From DTKY01 sp037440765 (GTDB lineage: Bacteria; Acidobacteriota; Terriglobia; Bryobacterales; Bryobacteraceae), in the NCBI GenBank assembly GCA_037440765.1, contig JBBITL010000022.1, positions 1 through 64,000 on the forward strand: a stretch of DNA of 64,000 nucleotides, in the 5' to 3' direction. Position 1 is the first letter of the stretch. Each line of letters begins with the position of its first letter. The notes under the pieces are model-generated. The model did not search any database. It saw only the letters and a list, made by a program, of their open reading frames with translations, and was not told the origin of the DNA. The position numbers were made by a program, and so were the translations under genes. Below are positions 54,280 through 62,139 of the stretch, in pieces.

Positions 54280-55437
54280 ATGAGAATCTGCTACCTGGAC
54301 GCTTTTTCGGGCATCAGCGGGGATATGCTGGTCGGCGCGCTGGCCGACGCCGGCGCCGACCCCGCCGCCATCACGCAAGCCCTCTCTTCCCTCGCCGCCG
54401 GCGCCGAGTTCCGGTTCGAGAAGACCATGCGCCGCGCGATCGGCGCCACCAAGTTTCACGTCGAAGGAGGCGATACCAAGAAGCACCGCCACCTCTCGCA
54501 CATCCTCAAGATGATTGAACAGGCCGAGCTGCCGGACCCCGTCAAGAGCGACGCGTCGCGAGTCTTCACGCGACTGGGCGAGGCCGAGGCTGGCGTCCAC
54601 CAGGTCCCCGTCGAGAAGGTCCACTTCCATGAGGTCGGCGCGGTGGACTCCATCGCCGACATCGTGGGCGCGTGCCTGGGGTTCCACCTTCTCGGCGTCA
54701 AGGAGATTCGCTGCTCAGCAGTCAACACCGGCAGCGGCACGGTAAACACGGAGCACGGCGTCATGCCGGTTCCGGCCCCGGCCACGGCTTCCCTGCTCCT
54801 GGGCAGGCCGGTTTACGCCCGGGGGCCCCAGGTGGAGCTCACAACCCCGACCGGAGCCGCCATCGCCACCACCCTGGCCGCCGGCTTCGGCCCGCCTCCA
54901 GCCATGACGCTGGCCGCCGTGGGTTACGGCGCCGGGACAAGAGACTTCCACGAGCACGCCAATGTCCTGCGAGTTATGATCGGCGAGGCGAGCGGCGCCA
55001 CCGAGGCCACGGCCGTTTCCATCATCGAAGCCAACATCGACGACCTCAGCCCGCAGATCCTGGCCTACACCATGGAGCGCCTGATGGAACGCGGCGCCCT
55101 GGACGTCTCCTTCGCACCCATCTTCATGAAGAAGAACCGGCCCGGCACGCTTCTGCGCGTCATAGCCCGCCCGGAGAAGCAGGAGGAACTGGCCCGGATC
55201 CTGCTGGCCGAGACCTCCACGCTGGGGGCGAGGATTTACACGGCCGAGCGCCGCTGCCAGGCGCGCCGCACGGTGGAAGTCTCCACGCCGCACGGCGCCG
55301 TCCGCGTCAAGGTGGGTGAGAACGGCAACTTCGCCCCCGAATACGAGGACTGCCGCAGGCTCGCCATCGAATCGGGCGCGCCCCTCAAGCAGATCCTGGC
55401 GGAAGCGAACCAGGCCTACCGGGACACCCAGCAATGA
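54280..55437 (+). CDS. larC: LarC, nickel-pincer cofactor biosynthesis nickel insertase
   Basis: The 385-residue protein shows LarC features: MRICYLDAFSGISGDMLVGA at the N-terminus, KKHRHLSHILKMI and VEKVHFHEVGAVDSIADIVG (His-rich metal region), GVMPVPAPATASLLLG, ELTTPTGAAIATTLA, and the C-terminal CTP-binding domain (ANIDDLSPQILAYTMERLME, DVSFAPIFMKKNRPGTLLRV). LarC inserts nickel into the pincer cofactor used by lactate racemase and its relatives, with CTP. It is encoded as one continuous frame, whereas lactobacilli split it with a programmed frameshift. larA, larB and larE are not in view. Its end overlaps metG by ATGA. Confidence 0.92.
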   Translation: MRICYLDAFSGISGDMLVGALADAGADPAAITQALSSLAAGAEFRFEKTMRRAIGATKFHVEGGDTKKHRHLSHILKMIEQAELPDPVKSDASRVFTRLGEAEAGVHQVPVEKVHFHEVGAVDSIADIVGACLGFHLLGVKEIRCSAVNTGSGTVNTEHGVMPVPAPATASLLLGRPVYARGPQVELTTPTGAAIATTLAAGFGPPPAMTLAAVGYGAGTRDFHEHANVLRVMIGEASGATEATAVSIIEANIDDLSPQILAYTMERLMERGALDVSFAPIFMKKNRPGTLLRVIARPEKQEELARILLAETSTLGARIYTAERRCQARRTVEVSTPHGAVRVKVGENGNFAPEYEDCRRLAIESGAPLKQILAEANQAYRDTQQ

Positions 55438-57341
55438 CCAGGAAGTACTACCTCACCACGCCCATCTACTACGTGAACGCCGCGCCGCACATCGGCCATG
55501 CCTACACCACGATCGCAGCCGACGCGGTCCGGCGTTTCAAGCGCATGCGCGGCTACGAGGCCATCCTCACCACCGGCACCGACGAGCACGGCCAGAAGGT
55601 GGAGCGCGCCGCCAAGGCCGCCGGCAAGACACCGCAGGAGTTCACCGACATCATCTCGGCCGAGTTCAAGCAGCAGTGGGAGAGTCTGGGCCTCGCCATC
55701 GACCGCTTCAAGCGCACCACCAGCCCCGACCACCACCAGGTGGTCAAGGACCTGTTCCTGCGTTGTCTGAACAACGGCTACATCGAGAAAGGTTCCTACA
55801 CCGGCCAGTACTGCGTCTTCGACGAGTTGTATGTGGGCGACGCCAGCCCGGGCGACCCCTGCCCCGATTGCGGCCGCCCCACCGAGACTGTAACCGAAGA
55901 GAACTTCTTCTTCAGGCTGTCCGCCTTCCGCGACCGCCTGCTTGACCTGTACGAGCGGCAGCCCGATTTCATCCGCCCGGAGGCGCGGCGCAACGAGGTG
56001 CTGGCTTTCGTGGAGCGCGGCTTGAGCGATCTTTCCATCAGCCGGACCACCATCAAGTGGGGCATCCCCGTCCCGGCCGAGGGCAACCACGTCTTCTACG
56101 TGTGGTTTGACGCACTCTCCACGTACATGAGCGCGGTGGCGGGCGAGGACCGCTGGCCCGCGGACCTGCACCTCATCGGCAAGGAGATCCTGCGTTTCCA
56201 CGCCGTCTACTGGCCGGCGTTTCTGATGGCGGCGGATCTGCCGCTTCCCAGGCAGGTTTTCGCGCACGGCTGGCTGCTGTTCGAGCAGGACAAGATGAGC
56301 AAGTCGCGCGGCAACATCGTGCGCGCCGCTCCCATACAGCAGGTGGCCGGCGCCGACTGCCTGCGTTACTTCCTGCTGCGGGAGATCGTCTTCGGGCAGG
56401 ACGGCAACTTCAGCTACGACGCGCTGGTCAGCCGCTACAACTCGGACCTGGCCAACGGCCTGGGCAACCTGACCAGCCGCACGCTCACCATGATCCGGCA
56501 GTACCGCGGTGGCGCCGTGCCGTCGCCACCCGGCAACCCAGCCGTCGCCGCGCTGGCCGCCGAGACCATTCAATCCGTAGTTCAGTCGTTTGAGGCCTTC
56601 GATTTCTCGAAAGGGCTGGAGACCCTGTGGGTGCTGCTGGGCGCGGTGGACAAGTACATCGTCGCGCAAGCGCCCTGGGCCAACGAGGCCGGACGCTGCG
56701 AGACACTGTACACCGCGGCCGAGGTTCTGCGGATAGCCGCGGCGCTGGTCGCACCCGTGCTCCCGGCGGCCGCGGCGAAGATCTGGACCCAGCTCGGCAT
56801 GAGCGAGCCTGTCGGGAGCGTGCGGCTCGACGATCTCCGCTGGGGCCAGCTTGCCGGAGGGCAGAAGATCGGCGCCGTGTCGCCCGTGTTCCAGCGCATC
56901 GACGCCGCGCCCGCCATTGCCAGGATGCGCGCGCTTGAAGTGGAAGAGATGGCGCGGCAGGCGGCGCTGGTCGGCAAGCCCGTCCCGAAGCAGGAGGCTG
57001 CAATGGCTACAGGCGTCATCACCATCGACGACTTCGCAAGGGTCGAAATGCGCGTGGGCCTGGTGCTCAAGGCCGAGCGCGTGAAGGGCGCCGACAAGCT
57101 GCTGCATATGCAGATCGATATCGGCGAGCCCCGGCCGCGCAGCATCGTGGCCGGCATCGCCGAGGCATACGCGCCGGAGGATCTCCTGGGCAGGAAGGTC
57201 GCCATCGTCTCGAACCTCCAGCCGCGCAAGCTGCGCGGCCTGGTTTCCGACGGCATGATCCTGGCGGCCTCGCCCGAAGGCGGCCTGCCCGTACTGGTGA
57301 CCTTCGCATCCGACGTACCGGTGGGCACGCGGCTGCGATGA
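55434..57341 (+). CDS. metG: methionyl-tRNA synthetase
   Basis: The 635-residue class I synthetase has the HIGH motif (NAAPHIGHAYTTIAADAVRR), the zinc knuckle region with CPDC (GDPCPDCGRPTET), the methionine pocket WFDALSTYMSA and the KMSKS motif (FEQDKMSKSRGNIV). The anticodon-binding helical domain follows, and a C-terminal EMAP-II/Trbp111-like tRNA-binding domain starts near residue 525 (ITIDDFARVEMRVGLVLKAE), which supports dimerisation and tRNA capture. It charges tRNA-Met, initiator included. It begins within an ATGA overlap with larC and ends within an ATGA overlap with tatD, so the three are coupled. Confidence 0.95.
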   Translation: MTRKYYLTTPIYYVNAAPHIGHAYTTIAADAVRRFKRMRGYEAILTTGTDEHGQKVERAAKAAGKTPQEFTDIISAEFKQQWESLGLAIDRFKRTTSPDHHQVVKDLFLRCLNNGYIEKGSYTGQYCVFDELYVGDASPGDPCPDCGRPTETVTEENFFFRLSAFRDRLLDLYERQPDFIRPEARRNEVLAFVERGLSDLSISRTTIKWGIPVPAEGNHVFYVWFDALSTYMSAVAGEDRWPADLHLIGKEILRFHAVYWPAFLMAADLPLPRQVFAHGWLLFEQDKMSKSRGNIVRAAPIQQVAGADCLRYFLLREIVFGQDGNFSYDALVSRYNSDLANGLGNLTSRTLTMIRQYRGGAVPSPPGNPAVAALAAETIQSVVQSFEAFDFSKGLETLWVLLGAVDKYIVAQAPWANEAGRCETLYTAAEVLRIAAALVAPVLPAAAAKIWTQLGMSEPVGSVRLDDLRWGQLAGGQKIGAVSPVFQRIDAAPAIARMRALEVEEMARQAALVGKPVPKQEAAMATGVITIDDFARVEMRVGLVLKAERVKGADKLLHMQIDIGEPRPRSIVAGIAEAYAPEDLLGRKVAIVSNLQPRKLRGLVSDGMILAASPEGGLPVLVTFASDVPVGTRLR

Positions 57342-58171
57342 CCCTGGTCGATTCCCACTGCCACCTGGACGACCCGCAGTTCGACGCCGACCGCGAGGCG
57401 GTGATCGCCCGCGCTGTCGCCTCCGGAGTGACCACCATACTGGCCGTGGGAACGGGTGAAGGCCCGCCCGGCCTGGAAGCGGGCATACGCCTTGCAGACA
57501 GGCCAGGAGGCCTGTCCCACGGTGGTACAGCCGTCCCCGCCTGTCCCGCCCTGGTGCTAGCGACCGTGGGGGTTCACCCGCACGATGCCCGAAAGGCCGG
57601 CGCGGAAACCTGGCCGCGGCTGGAGGCGCTGCTCGCGCATCCCAAGGTGGTCGCCGTGGGCGAGATCGGCCTCGACTACCACTACGACAACTCGCCGCGG
57701 GAGCAGCAGCGCGCGGCGTTCATCGAACAGATGGCGATCGCGCGACGCGCCCGCAAACCGGTAGTCATTCACACCCGCGAGGCTTGGGACGACACCTGGC
57801 GCCTGCTGGAGGAGCATTGGGCTCCATACGGGCTGGGCGGCATCATGCATTGCTTTTCGGGGGGAGCGGAGGAGGCCCGCCACGCGCTGGACATGGGCTT
57901 TCACCTGGCCTTCGGCGGCGTGGCGACGTATCCCAAGGCTCACCGCGTGCGGGAGGCCGCGCGGGCGACGCCGCTTGACAGGCTGCTCGTCGAAACCGAC
58001 GCGCCGTACCTGGCGCCCGCGCCCCTGCGCGGCAGGCGCAACGAGCCGGCGTTCGTGCTGGAGACGGCCCGCCGCCTGGCCGAGCTCAGGGGCGAGTCCT
58101 TGGAAGCGCTCGCCCGCGCCACCACCGCCAACTTCCACCGCCTCTGCCCCGCCCTGCCGCTTGCATTGTGA
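57338..58171 (+). CDS. tatD: TatD family metal-dependent hydrolase/DNase
   Basis: The 277-residue TIM-barrel hydrolase has DSHCHLDD (HxH metal ligands), VGEIGLDYHYDNSPREQQ (bridging Glu), PVVIHTREA, GIMHCFSGG and LLVETDAPYLAP (Asp ligand). TatD enzymes are Mg-dependent 3'-5' exonucleases or related deoxyribonucleases in the cytoplasm. Compared with the usual ALELAERYPNVYAAVGVHPH segment, an extra stretch of about 18 residues (RPGGLSHGGTAVPACPAL) sits at residues 55-72, encoded by an inverted-repeat-rich insertion. The family's loop there is variable, so activity may persist. The metG-tatD order is common in bacteria. Confidence 0.92.
   Translation: MTLVDSHCHLDDPQFDADREAVIARAVASGVTTILAVGTGEGPPGLEAGIRLADRPGGLSHGGTAVPACPALVLATVGVHPHDARKAGAETWPRLEALLAHPKVVAVGEIGLDYHYDNSPREQQRAAFIEQMAIARRARKPVVIHTREAWDDTWRLLEEHWAPYGLGGIMHCFSGGAEEARHALDMGFHLAFGGVATYPKAHRVREAARATPLDRLLVETDAPYLAPAPLRGRRNEPAFVLETARRLAELRGESLEALARATTANFHRLCPALPLAL
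57496..57550. repeat. inverted-repeat-rich insertion within tatD
   Basis: The segment opens with ACAGGCC-AGGA-GGCCTGT (7-bp arms) and continues with several C-rich CCTGTCC units. It stays in frame and adds about 18 residues to a variable TatD loop, resembling palindromic mini-elements that insert into genes. Confidence 0.35.
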
Positions 58172-58221
58172 CCCTAGTTTGAGGCAATCTGGATTGTTTT
58201 CCAGCGCTCCAAGATAGAGTC

Positions 58222-59175
58222 ATGCGCGTAAGGGTCTTGTACCACGATCACTGCTTTGATGGCGCCGCGGCGGCGGCGTTCTTCAGCCGCTTCCTGGAGG
58301 ACAAGTTCCACCCTAACGCCGAGTTCCTTTTCACGGGCCTGGCTCACAGGGCGTCCGACCTGTTCGAAGACAGCATGTTCGACGGCGACGAGAACGCCAT
58401 AGTCGATTTCAAGTACTCTACGCACCCCCGGCTGACCTGGTGGTTCGACCATCATCAGAGCGCCTTCCTGCACCCGGCAGACGAGGAGCACTTCCGGCGC
58501 GACACCAGCGGCAGGAAGATGCTGGACCCGCACTGCCGCTCCTGCACCCGGTTCATAGCCACGGTCACCGCCGAGAAGTGGGGCTACCGCGCGCCGGACC
58601 TGGATGATCTGGTCCACTGGGCCGACATCATCGATGGCGCCCAGTACTCCGGCGCCGCGGAGGCCGTGGAGATGGCGGCGCCGGCCATGAAGCTGACGCT
58701 GGTGATTGAAGGCGCGAAAGGCTCCGGCGTGGTCGAGCGGGTCATCCGCAGCATGCGGCGGAGCTCGCTGGCCGACATCATGGCGGAACCCGAGATCCAG
58801 GCGCTGTACGAACCGCTCTACGAGCGTCACCGCGAGTCGATCGACCTCATCCGCTCGCGCGCCACCCGGAACGGCGGAGTGGTCTACTTCGACCTGACCG
58901 GCTACGACGTTGAAGGCTACAACAAGTTCATCCCCTACTACCTGTTTCCGGACTCCGTTTACACCGTCTCGGTAAGCAAGTCCAGCTTCCGCACGAAGGT
59001 GTCCGTGGGTTCCAATCCCTGGTCGCCCAAGCCGCTGGTCCACAACCTTGCCACCATCTGCGAGCGCTACGGCGGCGGAGGCCACACGCGTGTGGGCGCC
59101 ATCAGCTTCGACCTGGCGGCGGCGGACGCAGCGCGCAAGGCCGCCGCCGAGATCGTCGAGGAACTGCGACACTAG
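58222..59175 (+). CDS. DHH-family phosphoesterase
   Basis: The 317-residue protein carries DHH-superfamily motifs: VLYHDHCFDGAAAAAFFSRF (first Asp cluster), AIVDFKYS, the DHH motif in TWWFDHHQSAF and DLVHWADIIDGAQYSG. A C-terminal DHHA1-like part has YGGGGHTRVGAISF, a substrate-phosphate-binding glycine motif. The layout fits nano-RNases and cyclic-dinucleotide or pAp phosphatases of the NrnA/NrnB/GdpP type. There are no membrane segments or GGDEF domain, so it is a cytoplasmic soluble form. It follows tatD by 50 bases. A nano-RNase role is plausible but not shown. Confidence 0.82.
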   Translation: MRVRVLYHDHCFDGAAAAAFFSRFLEDKFHPNAEFLFTGLAHRASDLFEDSMFDGDENAIVDFKYSTHPRLTWWFDHHQSAFLHPADEEHFRRDTSGRKMLDPHCRSCTRFIATVTAEKWGYRAPDLDDLVHWADIIDGAQYSGAAEAVEMAAPAMKLTLVIEGAKGSGVVERVIRSMRRSSLADIMAEPEIQALYEPLYERHRESIDLIRSRATRNGGVVYFDLTGYDVEGYNKFIPYYLFPDSVYTVSVSKSSFRTKVSVGSNPWSPKPLVHNLATICERYGGGGHTRVGAISFDLAAADAARKAAAEIVEELRH

Positions 59176-59188
59176 CCTGAGGGCCAGA

Positions 59189-61387
59189 TTGAAACCGGCT
59201 GCCCAGCTTGTCGCCGCCCTGGGGCTGCTCGCAGCCGCGGCCACGGGCCAGGTTCCTTCGGACGCCGCGCGTGTCGAGCGCGTGGCGGCGCTCGGCAAGC
59301 TGTGGGCGGCGGCCAGGTACTTCCACCCGTCGCTGGCCTACCGGGAGATCGACTGGGACGCGGCCCTCCTGCGGGCGCTGCCACAAGCCCGGGCCGCCAA
59401 CACGGCCGCCGAGTACGCCGAGGCCGTGCAGGGCATGCTGTCAGTGCTGGATGACCCTGCCACGCGAGTCCTCCCGGCGCCGGCTCCGGCGCCGCCGCCC
59501 GCCGGACTGATTCGCAAGACGGACGGCGGAATCCTGGTGGTGACGCTCAACCCCGCGACGGCGCGCGACGGGCAGTTGGCCCGGCTCGGGCTGGAGGTGG
59601 CCCAGGCGCGAGGGGTGGTCTTCGACCTGAGACGCCAGGAGGCCTGGACCGGCGCCGAGTCGAGCACGGTCGGGCTGATGTTCGTCTCAGCGGGTCTGAA
59701 CGGCCAGTTGGCCTCGGGCGTTCTGAAAGCGCCCGGCCAGCGGTCGCGCATCCACTCGGGCCTGGCCTCGCCGTGGGACGGAGGCAGCGTCTACTTCCAC
59801 TCGGCCTTCTACGTGCGGGATGGCGCGGTGATCGTCGGGGCCGGCAAGGCCCCGGCCAAGCCGGTGGTGTTCCTGGTGGACCGCTCCTCCAACCTGCCCC
59901 CGATTGCTCCCGCGCTGCAAGCCGCCGGCAGGGCCCGCATCGTGGCGGCAGGCGGCGTTACCGACACCGCGCTGGTGGAGCGAAACCTGATCCGGCTGCC
60001 CGAAGGCGTCACGGTCGAACTGAGAACCACGGAACTGATCTACGAAGACGGCACCACCGGATTAGTGCCCGATCTGGTGGAGCCGGCCGGCGGCGACAGG
60101 GCGCTGGAAGCCGCACTGCGGCTGGCCCGCAATCCAGGCGCCGCGCGTCAGGCCGCCAGGCCGGCGCTGCCCGCGCACGGCGCGCCTCGCCGCGACCAGG
60201 CCTATGCCATTCCCGAGTACCCGGGCCGGGAGCACCGTCTGCTGGCCGCGTTCCGGATCTGGGCGGCCTTCGAGTATTTCTTCGCATACCGGGACCTGAT
60301 GGAAGCCGACTGGGACCAGGTCCTCGCCGAGTTCCTGCCCCGGTTGGAGAAGGCCTCCGACGCGGGTGAGTATGCACTGGCCGTCGCCGGGATGCTGGCG
60401 CACACCCGCGATTCACACGTCAGTCTTTTCGGAAGCCGCGCCTTCGACCAGTTCCCCGGCGTGGCGCGTCCCCCGGTGGAGACGCGCATGATCGAGGGCG
60501 TGCCCGTGGTGACATACGCCGCCGTGGGGACGGGCCTGTCCCCCGGCGAAGTGATTCTGCGCGTGGACGGCGAGGAGGCCGGCGCGCGTCTCGAGCGCCT
60601 GGGCCGGTATTTCGCCGCATCCACGCCTCAGTCGCTCGCCAACGTGCTGATGCTGCGATGGCTCGGAGGGCCGCCGGGCTCCGTGGCCACGCTGACCGTG
60701 CGCGACCGGGAGGTGAAGCTGGAACGCTCCGAGTCACTGCGCCGCCGCCTGCGCCCGGGCGATGCCGTTCAGATTCTCCCGGGCAACATCGGCTACGCCG
60801 ACCTGGAGCGTGTCGCGCCGGCCGACGTGGACGCCATGTTCAAGAAGCTCCGGGACACCAGGGCCATCATCTTCGACATGCGCGGCTACCCGCAGGGCAC
60901 CGCCTGGCTGATCGCGCCGCGGCTCACGGATCGAAAGCAGGTGGCGGCGGCGCGGTTCCGCCGCCCGCTGGCGCTGGCGCCGCCGGGCGTCGCGGGGGAC
61001 GTGAGCACGCTCGGCGCCTCCTGGGACTTCGTGCAGTACATCCCGGATTCCGATGCGGAGAAGTACCGCGGCCCGACGGTCATGCTGATCGACGAGCGCG
61101 CCATGAGCCAGGCCGAACACATGGGCCTGTTTCTGAGGGCGGCCAACGGGACCAGATTCATCGGCTCGGCCACGGCGGGCGCCAACGGCGACGTGGCGCG
61201 GTTCACGATTCCGGGCGGAATCACGATCAGCTTCTCGGGGCACGACATACGTCATCCCGACGGCCGGCAGCTACAGCGGGTGGGCCTGCAACCGGATGTC
61301 GAAGTGCGTCCCACCATCGCCGGCATCCGCGCCGGCCGCGACGAAGTGCTGGAGCGGGCGCTTGAGTCGCTGGCCCCGGCCCCGTAG
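59189..61387 (+). CDS. S41-type protease with a duplicated, degenerate first half
   Basis: The start is TTG 59189 after GAGGG, giving 732 residues with a signal peptide (LVAALGLLAAAATG). Each half opens with a helical segment (LGKLWAAARYFHPSLAYREI; LLAAFRIWAAFEYFFAYRDL). The second half then shows a tail-specific/tricorn-like S41 domain: RDTRAIIFDMRGYPQGTAW, the nucleophile Ser in DERAMSQAEHMG and FIGSATAGANGD, with a PDZ-like region before it (VILRVDGEEAG). The first half has matching strands (VVFLVDRSSNLPPIAPALQA) but lacks the SQAEH-type Ser, so it is probably a decayed copy. It is likely a periplasmic protease. An ABC exporter follows after 19 bases. Confidence 0.8.
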   Translation: MKPAAQLVAALGLLAAAATGQVPSDAARVERVAALGKLWAAARYFHPSLAYREIDWDAALLRALPQARAANTAAEYAEAVQGMLSVLDDPATRVLPAPAPAPPPAGLIRKTDGGILVVTLNPATARDGQLARLGLEVAQARGVVFDLRRQEAWTGAESSTVGLMFVSAGLNGQLASGVLKAPGQRSRIHSGLASPWDGGSVYFHSAFYVRDGAVIVGAGKAPAKPVVFLVDRSSNLPPIAPALQAAGRARIVAAGGVTDTALVERNLIRLPEGVTVELRTTELIYEDGTTGLVPDLVEPAGGDRALEAALRLARNPGAARQAARPALPAHGAPRRDQAYAIPEYPGREHRLLAAFRIWAAFEYFFAYRDLMEADWDQVLAEFLPRLEKASDAGEYALAVAGMLAHTRDSHVSLFGSRAFDQFPGVARPPVETRMIEGVPVVTYAAVGTGLSPGEVILRVDGEEAGARLERLGRYFAASTPQSLANVLMLRWLGGPPGSVATLTVRDREVKLERSESLRRRLRPGDAVQILPGNIGYADLERVAPADVDAMFKKLRDTRAIIFDMRGYPQGTAWLIAPRLTDRKQVAAARFRRPLALAPPGVAGDVSTLGASWDFVQYIPDSDAEKYRGPTVMLIDERAMSQAEHMGLFLRAANGTRFIGSATAGANGDVARFTIPGGITISFSGHDIRHPDGRQLQRVGLQPDVEVRPTIAGIRAGRDEVLERALESLAPAP

Positions 61388-61406
61388 ACTGGCTAGACTG
61401 GACGGA

Positions 61407-62135
<729 letters not shown>

Positions 62136-62139
62136 GCTC

